In this document: positions 7,713-16,685 of the stretch, piece by piece | Numbering within the stretch: position 1 is the first letter of the stretch | Layout: each line of letters starts with the position of its first letter | From: an uncultured Clostridia bacterium | GTDB taxonomy: Bacteria > Bacillota > Clostridia > TANB77 > CAG-508 | DNA length: 45,356 nt | Direction: 5' to 3' | NCBI GenBank assembly: GCA_947631185.1 | Contig: CANRKJ010000018.1 | Span: 1 to 45,356 of the forward strand | The notes under the pieces: generated by a model | What the model saw: only the letters and a program-made list of their open reading frames with translations | Database searches by the model: none | Told to the model about the DNA's origin: nothing | Translations under genes and position numbers: made by a program

Positions 7713-9452
7713 TTATATATTATATTTATCTTGTTTTGTGTAATGTGTATGTAAATAATGATGAGCTTTTTCTCCGCAAGCTTCTCCAAAGAATTCTTGA
7801 TATATGTTTTGAAGAACTGGGTTTTGATGTGATTTTCTAATAACAGATTTTTCATCAATAGTATATAAAGTATCTGCTCTTAATTTTCTTACATCTTTTA
7901 TGCTTCTAATTTTAGAAGATTTAATAGGCTGACCTCCACCCATTACACATCCACCAGGACATGCCATAATTTCAACAAAATCATAATCAACATTTCCATT
8001 TTTTATTTCATTCATTATTTTTCTAGCATTTCTTAATCCAGATGCAACAACCACTCTTATATCTTTTCCAGCAAAATTTACTGTAGCTCTTTTTATTCCG
8101 GCTTCTCCTCTAACAGCATTATACTCAAACTCTCCTAAATCTTTTCCTTCTAGTACATCAGCTGCTGTTCTTAAAGCTGCTTCCATAACTCCGCCTGTAG
8201 TTCCAAATATAGCACCAGCACCTGTAGCCTCTCCCATTGGATCATCAAATTCTGAATCTTCTAAGCTCATAAAATCAATATTTGCCTTTTTAATCATTCT
8301 AGCAAGTTCTCTAGTAGTTATAACTGCATCTACATTTCTAAAGCCGTCATTTTCCATTTCTGGTCTAACAGATTCATATTTTTTAGCAACACAAGGCATA
8401 ACTGAAACTACAAATATTTTTGATGGATCTATATTAAATTTTTGAGCATAATATGATTTAATTATTGCTCCAAACATCTCATGAGGAGATTTACAACTAG
8501 AAAGATGGTCTAATTGTTCAGGAAAGTTTTTCTCAGCAAATCTTACCCATGCTGGGCAACATGAAGTAATCATTGGCATTACTCCACCATTTTTTACTCT
8601 TTCTATAAATTCTGTTGCTTCTTCCATTATAGTAAAATCAGCTCCAGTATTTGTATCAAAAACTTTATCAAAACCAAGTCTTTTTAAACTTGTAACCATT
8701 TTCCCTTTTACATTTGTTCCTATATCCATTCCAAATTCTTCTCCAAGAGCCACTCTAACGGCTGGAGCAGTTTGAACTACAACAAAAGTATCTTTATCTT
8801 TTAATTTTCTAAAAACTTTATTTGTGTCATCTTTTTCATAAAGTGCACCAACTGGGCAAGCTTCAATACACTGTCCACAGAATGTACAATCTACATCATT
8901 TAAACTACAATTTCCAGCTGTAGAAACTATAGAATCAAAACCTCTATTTACACTATCTACAGCACCGATATCTTGAACTCTTTTACAAGCACCAACACAT
9001 CTTCTACATAAAATACATTTATTTGAATCTTTAACTATTGAAGGTGACTTATCATCTATCTCATAATGTATTTTCTCTCCTTCATAATCTATTTTTCTAA
9101 CATCATATTTTTCTGCTAATGCTTGTAATTCACAATTTCCAGATCTTATACAAGTTAAACATTCCTTAACATGGTTAGATAATATTAAATCTAAAACCAT
9201 TTTTCTTGATTCTATAAGTGCATCAGTATTTGTATGAACAACCATTCCTTCTTCAGCTTTTGTTATACAAGATGTAGAAAATCCACGTCTGCCTTCAATT
9301 TCAACTATACACATTCTACAATCGCCAACTTCATTTATCTCTTTTAAAAAGCAAAGAGTTGGAATTTCGATATTTGCTTTTCTAGCAGCTTCTAAAACTG
9401 TTGTACCTTCTTCAACACTAACATTTATACCATCAATTGTTAAATTTATCAT
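7713..9452 (-). CDS. hydA: NAD-dependent [FeFe] hydrogenase, catalytic subunit HydA
   Basis: Catalytic subunit of a soluble trimeric hydrogenase that makes or uses H2 with NAD(H), and in many homologs ferredoxin by electron bifurcation. 579 residues. In order: an N-terminal [2Fe-2S] ferredoxin domain (Cys at about 34-63), a His-Cys3 [4Fe-4S] site HVKECLTCIRSGNC (about 94), two [4Fe-4S] motifs CILCRRCVGAC (about 147) and CTFCGQCIEAC (about 190), and the H-cluster domain with TSCCPAW (about 295), VMPCVAKK (about 350) and MACPGGCVMGGGQP (about 494). The C-terminal small-subunit-like segment with HHYLHTHY is fused. All cluster ligands look present. The start ATG overlaps the hydB stop (TAATG), so the two are translationally coupled. 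The maturases HydE, HydF and HydG are not in the window. Confidence 0.96.
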   Translation of the reverse strand: MINLTIDGINVSVEEGTTVLEAARKANIEIPTLCFLKEINEVGDCRMCIVEIEGRRGFSTSCITKAEEGMVVHTNTDALIESRKMVLDLILSNHVKECLTCIRSGNCELQALAEKYDVRKIDYEGEKIHYEIDDKSPSIVKDSNKCILCRRCVGACKRVQDIGAVDSVNRGFDSIVSTAGNCSLNDVDCTFCGQCIEACPVGALYEKDDTNKVFRKLKDKDTFVVVQTAPAVRVALGEEFGMDIGTNVKGKMVTSLKRLGFDKVFDTNTGADFTIMEEATEFIERVKNGGVMPMITSCCPAWVRFAEKNFPEQLDHLSSCKSPHEMFGAIIKSYYAQKFNIDPSKIFVVSVMPCVAKKYESVRPEMENDGFRNVDAVITTRELARMIKKANIDFMSLEDSEFDDPMGEATGAGAIFGTTGGVMEAALRTAADVLEGKDLGEFEYNAVRGEAGIKRATVNFAGKDIRVVVASGLRNARKIMNEIKNGNVDYDFVEIMACPGGCVMGGGQPIKSSKIRSIKDVRKLRADTLYTIDEKSVIRKSHQNPVLQNIYQEFFGEACGEKAHHYLHTHYTKQDKYNI

Positions 9453-11320
9453 TATTTTCCACCTCCTATTGCTTTAAATGGACATTTTGTTAAGCATGTT
9501 CTACATTTTATACATTTTGTTTGATCTATAGAATGTTTTTCACCTGGATTTCCACTAATAGCATTTACAGGACATACTTTTGAACATAAATGGCATCCTC
9601 TACACTTATCTGGATCAATAGCAATCTTAGCCATTGATTTACATTCCATAGTTTCACAATAATGATCTACAACATGAGCTCTATATTCGTCTTTAAAATA
9701 CTTCATTGTACTTAAAACTGGATTAGGAGCAGTTTGACCTAAACCACATACTGAAGATTTTTTTATATTTTCTGCTAAAACTTCTAGTTTTTCTAAATCT
9801 TCTTCTTCACCTTTTCCATCACATATTTTTGTTAATATTTCAAGCATTCTCTTTGTACCTATTCTACATGGAGTACATTTTCCACAGCTCTCACTTACTG
9901 TAAAATCTAAATAAAATCTTGCTATATTTACCATACATTTAGAATCATCCATAACTATAAGACCACCTGATCCCATCATTGATCCTATTTTTCCTAAATT
10001 TTCATAGTCTATTTGTACATCAAGGTGTTCTTTAGGTATACATCCACCAGATGGACCTCCTGTTTGAGCAGCCTTAAATTCTCTATTATTTGGGATACCT
10101 CCACCTATATCAAAAATAATTTCTCTTAATGTTGTTCCCATTGGTACTTCAACTAATCCAACATTATTAACATTACCACCTAATGCAAAAACTTTAGTAC
10201 CTTTAGAAGTTTCAGTTCCTATTGATGAATACCAATCAGAACCATTTAATATAATTGCAGTAACATTTGCATATGTTTCAACATTATTTATTAAAGTTGG
10301 TTTTTGGAACAATCCACTATTTGCAGGGAAAGGAGGTTTTAAACGAGGTTGACCTCTTTTACCTTCAACAGATTCTAATAGAGCTGTTTCTTCTCCACAA
10401 ACAAATGCACCTGCTCCTAAACGAATTTCAATATCAAAATTGAAATCTGTACCAAAAATATTATTTCCTAAAATTCCATATTCTCTTTCTTGATTTATAG
10501 CAATTTGTAATCTCTTAACAGCAATAGGATATTCAGCTCTAACATATATGTAACCTTTATTTGCACCAACAGAATATGCTGCAATTGACATTGCCTCTAA
10601 TAATGAATGTGGGTCTCCTTCTAGAATACTTCTATCCATAAAAGCACCTGGATCTCCTTCATCTGCATTACATACTACATATTTTTGATCTCCTTCTGCC
10701 ATTTTTACAAAACTCCATTTTTTACCTGTTGGGAATCCTGCTCCACCACGTCCACGAAGTCCTGATTTACTAATTTCTTCTATAACCTCATCTTGAGACA
10801 TTTGAGTTAAAACTTTTTCTAATGCTTTAAATCCATCAAATGCAATATATTCATCAATGTTTTCTGGATCTATTACTCCACAATTTCTAAGTGCTATACG
10901 CTTTTGTTTCTTATAAAATGGAAGTTCATCTAACTTTTTAACTACAGTTCCATCAATATCTTTACAAAGCAATCTTTCTACTATTTCACCATTTATAATA
11001 TGTTTTTCAATTATTTCTTCACAATCTTCTGGTGTTACCATAGAATAAAAAATATCTTCTGGTCTAATTATTACTATTGGACCTTTTGAGCAAAGTCCAA
11101 AACAACCAGTTTTTACTACTCTTACATTATCAATATTTTTTTCTTTTAAAATTTGTCTAAAGTTCTCCAAAATTTTTGGAGATTTAGCTGATGTACACCC
11201 AGTTCCTTGGCATACTAAAATGTGTTTTTCTCTAGTATCTGCAGTAGTGTTAACTCTTAAATCTAACTCAGCTCTTTTTTTACTGCGGATTTCATCAATT
11301 TCGGCAATACTTTTTCCCAT
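9452..11320 (-). CDS. hydB: NAD-dependent [FeFe] hydrogenase, flavin subunit HydB (NuoF-like)
   Basis: Diaphorase subunit: binds FMN and NAD(H) and passes electrons to HydA. 622 residues. An N-terminal thioredoxin-like [2Fe-2S] domain (CQGTGC about 37, CFGLC about 72) is fused to the NuoF core with the NADH-binding GRGGAGFPTGKKW (about 190), the FMN region CNADEGDPGAFMDR and the [4Fe-4S] motif CGKCTPCRIG (about 478). A C-terminal 2x[4Fe-4S] ferredoxin follows: CRGCHLCSKVC and CIKCRTCLTKC (about 573-612). This domain order is that of the HydB/HndC type rather than complex I NuoF. ATG at 11320 has AAGGAGA upstream. Its stop overlaps the hydA start. Confidence 0.95.
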   Translation of the reverse strand: MGKSIAEIDEIRSKKRAELDLRVNTTADTREKHILVCQGTGCTSAKSPKILENFRQILKEKNIDNVRVVKTGCFGLCSKGPIVIIRPEDIFYSMVTPEDCEEIIEKHIINGEIVERLLCKDIDGTVVKKLDELPFYKKQKRIALRNCGVIDPENIDEYIAFDGFKALEKVLTQMSQDEVIEEISKSGLRGRGGAGFPTGKKWSFVKMAEGDQKYVVCNADEGDPGAFMDRSILEGDPHSLLEAMSIAAYSVGANKGYIYVRAEYPIAVKRLQIAINQEREYGILGNNIFGTDFNFDIEIRLGAGAFVCGEETALLESVEGKRGQPRLKPPFPANSGLFQKPTLINNVETYANVTAIILNGSDWYSSIGTETSKGTKVFALGGNVNNVGLVEVPMGTTLREIIFDIGGGIPNNREFKAAQTGGPSGGCIPKEHLDVQIDYENLGKIGSMMGSGGLIVMDDSKCMVNIARFYLDFTVSESCGKCTPCRIGTKRMLEILTKICDGKGEEEDLEKLEVLAENIKKSSVCGLGQTAPNPVLSTMKYFKDEYRAHVVDHYCETMECKSMAKIAIDPDKCRGCHLCSKVCPVNAISGNPGEKHSIDQTKCIKCRTCLTKCPFKAIGGGK

Positions 11321-11363
11321 AACATCTTCTCCTTGTTTTATAATTTAAAAAATATTTTGTTTA

Positions 11364-11867
11364 CTATTGATTATTTTTTATTTCATCAAGTACCTCATCT
11401 AATTTTTTAACTGTTGCTTTTCCATAAACTTCGTTATTAACAGTAAAAACAGGAGCAAGTCCACATGCACCCACACACCTTGTTTCATCAAGTGAAAACA
11501 TTCCATCTGGAGTGGTTTCTCCTTCTTCTATTCCTAATTTTTGTTTTGCTCTTTCTAATATTTCTTTTGAACCTTTTACGAAACAAGCTGTACCTAAACA
11601 AACAGAAATATTATATTTTCCCTTAGGATTAAGACTAAATCTTGAATAAAAAGTTATTACTCCATAAACTTCTGCTAAAGGAATCTTTAAGTATTCAGCA
11701 ATTTGTGTTTGAGCTATTTCAGGAATATAACCATATTTTTCTTGGACTTCATTTAATATTGTAATTAAGTTTTGTTTGTCTTGTGTAAATTGTTGTAAAA
11801 TTACGTTTACTTCACTCATAACTTTTTTACTAGCACAATTTTCACAATTTGAATTATTTTCTTCCAT
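11364..11867 (-). CDS. hydC: NAD-dependent [FeFe] hydrogenase, HydC (NuoE-like)
   Basis: Small thioredoxin-like [2Fe-2S] subunit of the hydrogenase trimer. About 167 residues. The NuoE core contains the helical VNVILQQFTQDKQNLITILN region and the four cluster cysteines, in CLGTACFVKG (about 102) and CVGACGLAP (about 143). The open frame extends to 11930, but GGAGGT sits 5 nt before the ATG at 11867, giving the start MEENNSNCENCASKK. The two extra Cys near this N-terminus (CENC) are unusual but could be incidental. It is the first gene of hydC-hydB-hydA. Confidence 0.93.
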   Translation of the reverse strand: MEENNSNCENCASKKVMSEVNVILQQFTQDKQNLITILNEVQEKYGYIPEIAQTQIAEYLKIPLAEVYGVITFYSRFSLNPKGKYNISVCLGTACFVKGSKEILERAKQKLGIEEGETTPDGMFSLDETRCVGACGLAPVFTVNNEVYGKATVKKLDEVLDEIKNNQ

Positions 11868-11966
11868 AGTAACCTCCATTCTTTTTATATGTTTCTGAAA
11901 GAATTTTAGTGAACATGTATAAGTCCACACATCATTCTTATAATTATGTACAATATCTGTAGTATG

Positions 11967-11987
11967 TTGTTATATAATATATAACAA
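11967..11987. promoter_or_regulatory. Rex-like palindrome in the hyd leader
   Basis: TTGTTATAT (11967-11975), AAT, ATATAACAA (11979-11987): perfect 9-bp arms just downstream of the predicted start site. The outer half-sites TTGTTA and TAACAA are those of the redox repressor Rex, but they are 9 bp apart instead of the usual 6. It is a plausible operator in a position that would block early transcription. Assignment to Rex is inference. Confidence 0.45.
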
Positions 11988-12001
11988 AAAAGTCTATAAT
12001 G

Positions 12002-12029
12002 ATTATATACAATTTCTAGATTTTTTCAA
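12002..12029 (-). promoter_or_regulatory. Probable promoter of hydCBA
   Basis: TTGAAA (12029-12024) and TATAAT (12007-12002) separated by 16 bp on the minus strand. The predicted start is near 11995, giving a leader of about 130 nt before hydC that contains the 11967-11987 palindrome. Confidence 0.65.
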
Positions 12030-12060
12030 GTTTTTTCGACAAATTATCACATATTTTGCT

Positions 12061-13182
12061 TTATTCACTTACATCAAAATCCATTGTTATTTGTATCTTA
12101 TACTCTTTGTAAATTTCTTGAATCTTATCATAAATTTCTTTATATGTATTAGCTTTATTTTCATCATCATAATCTATAATTATATCAAAATTTATTATTT
12201 TTTCTGCTTTATTTAGATAAAACCCATGCATTTGTAAAACTGTCTTATATGAATGAACTATTTTATTTACTGTTTCTCTAATTTTATTTGATTCCTCATC
12301 TTTTGTATTTAATGAATATATTCCAATAGCAGATAATAAAACATTATTTTCTTTATACACTTTATGCATAATTTTTCTGGTTAATTCATCAATTTCACAT
12401 GCCTTCATTGTATCTTCAACTTCAATATGTATTGAACCTAAATAAACATCTGGTCCATAATTACTAAGTATTAAATCATATGCACCATAAACTCCATCAA
12501 AACTTTCAACAGTATTTTTTATAGATTCTGCTATATCCTTATTTACTCGTTCTCCAAGAATTTGACTGAAAGTTTTTCTAAACATATCTATTCCAGATTT
12601 TATAATAACTAAAGATATTACTAAACCAAGCCATGCTTCTAATTTTATTCCTAAAGATACATAAATAATTGCAGCAATTATTGTAGATGTTGAAATTATT
12701 GCATCCATAAGTGCATCTGTACCTGACCCTATCAAAGACTCTGAATTTACTTTTTTTCCAACTTTTTTTACATATAATCCTAAAAATATTTTAACTATAA
12801 CAGCTACAGCTATAATAACTATTGAAATTAAATTGTAATCTGGTAATTCTGGAAAAATTATCTTCTTAATAGATTCAAAAAAAGACAATCCACCTGCATA
12901 TAAAATTATTATAGAAATAATCATTGCACTTAAATATTCTATTCTACCATGTCCATAAGGATGATCCTTATCTGGTGCTTTCTCTGCAAACTTTGTTCCA
13001 ACAATAGTTATAACAGATGATAAAACATCACTTAAATTATTAACTGCATCTAATGTTATTGCTATAGAATTTGAAACAAAACCTACAATAGCTTTAAATA
13101 TTGCTAAGAAAACATTTGCAATAATACCAATAACACTTGTATTTACTATGACACTTTTTCTATCTTTTTCTTTTTTTTCCAT
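12061..13182 (-). CDS. Cation diffusion facilitator (CDF) family transporter
   Basis: Membrane antiporter that probably exports Zn2+, Fe2+ or Mn2+ in exchange for protons. 373 residues. Six predicted membrane helices lie between about 15 and 205. The metal-site motifs are visible: ITLDAVNNLSDV in helix 2 (Asp pair), the DHPYGHGR loop after helix 3 (about 72), and SLIGSGTDALMDA in helix 5. The cytoplasmic C-terminal domain (about 206-290) is followed by a second similar stretch to 373, longer than a minimal CDF of about 300 residues. The metal cannot be read reliably. The start at 13182 has only a distant AGGAAGG, so the N-terminus is less certain. It is a single gene, divergent in function from its neighbours. 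Confidence 0.9.
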   Translation of the reverse strand: MEKKEKDRKSVIVNTSVIGIIANVFLAIFKAIVGFVSNSIAITLDAVNNLSDVLSSVITIVGTKFAEKAPDKDHPYGHGRIEYLSAMIISIIILYAGGLSFFESIKKIIFPELPDYNLISIVIIAVAVIVKIFLGLYVKKVGKKVNSESLIGSGTDALMDAIISTSTIIAAIIYVSLGIKLEAWLGLVISLVIIKSGIDMFRKTFSQILGERVNKDIAESIKNTVESFDGVYGAYDLILSNYGPDVYLGSIHIEVEDTMKACEIDELTRKIMHKVYKENNVLLSAIGIYSLNTKDEESNKIRETVNKIVHSYKTVLQMHGFYLNKAEKIINFDIIIDYDDENKANTYKEIYDKIQEIYKEYKIQITMDFDVSE

Positions 13183-13380
13183 AAATAAAATTTCATTCCT
13201 TCCTAAGGCACAAATCTGACTGAAAAAGAATTAAATTTTTGCTAGAAAAACAATTTAGTATATTGATTAAACTGTTTTACAATATCCAAATTGTAATTAT
13301 TTTTCAATCTTAAATTCCTAATTATTAATATGTTATATATTATTCAAATAATAAATAAAATGGTTATAAACTTTCAAAAA

Positions 13381-13420
13381 AAAAGTATTGGCAAATCTTA
13401 AGAATTGCCAATACTTTTTT
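13381..13420 (-). terminator. Intrinsic terminator of the AAA+ gene / operon end
   Basis: Perfect 14-bp stem AAAAGTATTGGCAA (13381-13394) / TTGCCAATACTTTT (13405-13418) with a 10-nt loop, starting right after the stop codon. A-rich sequence upstream becomes the T-run on the minus strand. Confidence 0.9.
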
Positions 13421-16400
13421 AGAATCCAATTTTTCTTTTTGAAAGCTCTGGCTGTAATTTTTCTACATTTATATCTTCTTCTTCAATTGTAAGAAGTCTT
13501 TCCATATCATCAATATTTCTAGTTTTAATTGCATGTTCTACTATAATCTTTTGAATCATATTATTTATATATCTACCATTTCCAAAGTTTTCTATCTCTT
13601 TTGCTTGTTCTAATATCTTTCTTACTTTTTTAACAGCTTTATCAGTAACCTTGAAATTCTTTTCTGAAATTTTCTTTTTAAATATTTCGACCAATTCATC
13701 TATTGAGTAATCTTCAAAATTAAGTTCAAATCCAATTCTTGATTTTAATCCTGGATTTAAGTCCCTAAATTCTATCATTTCATTTGTATAACCTGCAAAT
13801 ATGATAATAAGTCTTCCATTATAATCTTCCATTGCCTTTAATAAAGTAGCAATACATTCATCTGTATAACTCACTCCAGTACCTCTATGTTGCATTATAG
13901 CATAAGCCTCATCTATGAATAAAACCCCGTCCACTGCTGATTCAATAACATTTTGAGTTTTAGGGCCAGTTTGACCAACATATTCTCCAATTAAATCTTG
14001 TGATTGCACTTCAACTAATTTATTCTTTTTAATATATCCTAAGCTATAATATATTTCTGCCAAAAGTCTTGCTACAGTGGTTTTACCTGTTCCTGCATTT
14101 CCCTTAAATATCATATGCATATTAAATTCATTTTCCATATTTACTTTTTTATTAAATTCAAGAGTTGATACAAAACCTTCAAGCACATCTTTTATTTCTT
14201 TTAAACCTGTTAATGAATTTAAATCTAATAAAATATCTTCTATTGTTCTTTCTTCTGATTGAATTGTCTGTTCCATTATTTCAAAATCTTTACAAGTAAA
14301 TTTCTTTAAATTTTCGTCTTTTCCATCATAATTTAATGAATGAGTAAGTAATAATTTCTCGTATATATTATTTACATATCTTGCATTTCCAAAATTTCTC
14401 ATAAGTTTACTTCTACTAATATTAGAAAGTACTTTTTGCTCAATTCCATCTTCTAATTCAAATCCATTATCTTTTACTTTATTTTTAAATATTTCTAATA
14501 GTTCTTCTTTTGAAAAATCTTCAAATTCTATTATGTGACCTATTCTAGACATTAAACCTTGATTTTTATTAACAAAATCATTCATTTCTTTTGTATATCC
14601 AGCAAATATTATTACCAATCTGTCTTTATATGTTTCCATTGCTTTACAAAGAGTAGATATACATTCAGCTGGATAATCAGCAGTACCTTTGCTAGACATT
14701 ATCGAATATGCTTCATCTATAAACAAAACTCCATCTAATGCAGAATCCACAATTCTTTGAGTTTTAGGAGCTGTTTGTCCAAGATGATCACCAATTAAAT
14801 CTTTGCTAGTTGCTTCAACAAATTTTTCTGTTTTTACTATTCCTAAATTAAATAGAATTTTTCCTATTATTCTAGCTACTGTAGTTTTTCCTGTTCCTGC
14901 ATTTCCTTTGAACATCATATTTAGGTTTATATTTTTTTTGTCATTTATCTTTTGGTTAAACTCTAAATATTTCATTATTTCATTAACTTTATGCTTAACT
15001 TCTGTTAAACCTGTTAATTTATTTAACTCTTCTAATGAACTCTCCAAACCTTTTTGCTTTTTGTTCTCTAAATTAAAATTAACATTATCTTCATTTTCTA
15101 AATACTTATATTTATTATATATTACTTCATTTATAATTTTATTTATATAATCTATTTCCTTATCATTTCCTCTTTGATAAGTAGAATCTATATATTTTTC
15201 TATATTTTTTTTACTTTCTTCTGATAAATTAAATGTACTTTCTATTTTTTTGAACACTTTTGATTTTATAAGGCTTATATCATAACCTTCAATATCAAGT
15301 TTATGTTCAAAAACTACATTCATTAAATCATCATACTTACTAACTAAATTATATAATACATCTTTTTTTCCACATAAAATCGTAATACTTTTTGGATTTT
15401 TATTATAATATTTTCCTATTGCAACAAAAAAGGAATCAACTCTATATTCATTTAAATATTTAACTTTATGAACATTCGTAAATACCAAAAAATCATTTTC
15501 AGTATATAATTTATCCATTTGCATAAAAACATCTGTATTATCTTTTGTCATTTTTATAAACATTTCAACATCAACAAATAAGACATTTTTTTTACTAAGA
15601 TAATTATACATTCTACAATATCTATTCAATACATTTACTGTATCATTAATAGTTTTTGTATTATCTGTATATAATAACATATTAAATTGAATATATGGAA
15701 GTTTTGCATTTTCATAATAATTTTTAATATATGTAAATATTTCTTGTAAATCAACTTGTAATTTATCAGCACCTTCTATTGCTTTTGTACGTTGTATATA
15801 TTCTTTATAATATCCCATTTTAGCTATTTTATCTATATTTACATCAAACTTTTGATATATATTAGTAATTACAGATTTAAAACTTGCTCCTGCACTTTCA
15901 CATAAATACTTAATATACACTGCTATTTCAATAGGTGACTGATTGAACATTTCTGAATAGTTTTCTGAAATTTTAAGATTATTTACATCTAATTCTGCAT
16001 ATAATCCATCAGTAGTAGAAAAATATTCATTAAGTTCGTTTATAAAAGAAACATCTTTTACATTAAAATCTAAGTATTTGTATTTTATTTTTCCATTATC
16101 TTCACTAATAATATCAACAGTTTCTGTATCTAAAATGAATTCAGCGCCCTTTAAATCCAACATATCTTTAACTACTGCAGATATTTTTAAAGATATTTCA
16201 TTTATTACATTCTGATCATTATTGTATTGTATATTATTTCCAGCTAACTTATTCCAAAATTCTTCTGAGTTCATATTATCATCTGCTATACATTTTTTTA
16301 TATATGCCAAAACTTTCATTGGACAATATTTTAAATTGATATTACAATAACCACATTTTTTTTGGAATTCGTTTTCTAAATTAAATATATCAAATCTCCA

Positions 16401-16676
16401 AAAAGATCTTGACTCTGCTAAAACATATTCAAGATAATGCAAAAAAATTTCACTAAGCATATTTTTATTTTCAAATTCTGTATTACATAATCTTAAATAA
16501 CTTGCCTCTAAAAGATTATTAGAAGTCTTGTTAACATATTTATCCCCTTCTTTAACTCTTTCTACACTCATTTTAGAATCTAATAAATTAGATTTTTCCA
16601 TAAAATAAATAACTTTTAAAAGTGGTTTATCAAAATTTTCACCCACATATTTTAATAATTCGTCTGTTCCTTCCAT
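13419..16676 (-). CDS. Large protein with tandem SpoVK/CbbX-type AAA+ domains
   Basis: 1085 residues. About 550 N-terminal residues match no family I recognise; they are acidic and lysine-rich, with a small Cys cluster (CGYCNINLKYC, about 108-118) that could bind metal. Two AAA+ domains of the CbbX/SpoVK class follow. The first has Walker A GNAGTGKTT (about 590) and Walker B VLFIDEAYSI (about 650). The second has Walker A GNAGTGKTT (about 857) and Walker B VLFIDEAYAI (about 915). Both carry an IFAGYT sensor segment and an NFGNARY- or NFGNGRY-type motif with a conserved Arg. Known relatives remodel protein complexes, for example Rubisco activase CbbX, sporulation SpoVK and EccA. The ATG has AAGGAGG upstream and lies 9 nt after the amidase stop, so the two are co-transcribed. 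The target protein is unknown. Confidence 0.85.
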   Translation of the reverse strand: MEGTDELLKYVGENFDKPLLKVIYFMEKSNLLDSKMSVERVKEGDKYVNKTSNNLLEASYLRLCNTEFENKNMLSEIFLHYLEYVLAESRSFWRFDIFNLENEFQKKCGYCNINLKYCPMKVLAYIKKCIADDNMNSEEFWNKLAGNNIQYNNDQNVINEISLKISAVVKDMLDLKGAEFILDTETVDIISEDNGKIKYKYLDFNVKDVSFINELNEYFSTTDGLYAELDVNNLKISENYSEMFNQSPIEIAVYIKYLCESAGASFKSVITNIYQKFDVNIDKIAKMGYYKEYIQRTKAIEGADKLQVDLQEIFTYIKNYYENAKLPYIQFNMLLYTDNTKTINDTVNVLNRYCRMYNYLSKKNVLFVDVEMFIKMTKDNTDVFMQMDKLYTENDFLVFTNVHKVKYLNEYRVDSFFVAIGKYYNKNPKSITILCGKKDVLYNLVSKYDDLMNVVFEHKLDIEGYDISLIKSKVFKKIESTFNLSEESKKNIEKYIDSTYQRGNDKEIDYINKIINEVIYNKYKYLENEDNVNFNLENKKQKGLESSLEELNKLTGLTEVKHKVNEIMKYLEFNQKINDKKNINLNMMFKGNAGTGKTTVARIIGKILFNLGIVKTEKFVEATSKDLIGDHLGQTAPKTQRIVDSALDGVLFIDEAYSIMSSKGTADYPAECISTLCKAMETYKDRLVIIFAGYTKEMNDFVNKNQGLMSRIGHIIEFEDFSKEELLEIFKNKVKDNGFELEDGIEQKVLSNISRSKLMRNFGNARYVNNIYEKLLLTHSLNYDGKDENLKKFTCKDFEIMEQTIQSEERTIEDILLDLNSLTGLKEIKDVLEGFVSTLEFNKKVNMENEFNMHMIFKGNAGTGKTTVARLLAEIYYSLGYIKKNKLVEVQSQDLIGEYVGQTGPKTQNVIESAVDGVLFIDEAYAIMQHRGTGVSYTDECIATLLKAMEDYNGRLIIIFAGYTNEMIEFRDLNPGLKSRIGFELNFEDYSIDELVEIFKKKISEKNFKVTDKAVKKVRKILEQAKEIENFGNGRYINNMIQKIIVEHAIKTRNIDDMERLLTIEEEDINVEKLQPELSKRKIGF

Positions 16677-16685
16677 TTTTCCTCC

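Noticed and set aside
12008-13418. Promoter for the CDF transporter gene
   Set aside because: TTGTAA and TATACT-like hexamers are present near 13260-13290, but the spacing is wrong, so I could not support a call.
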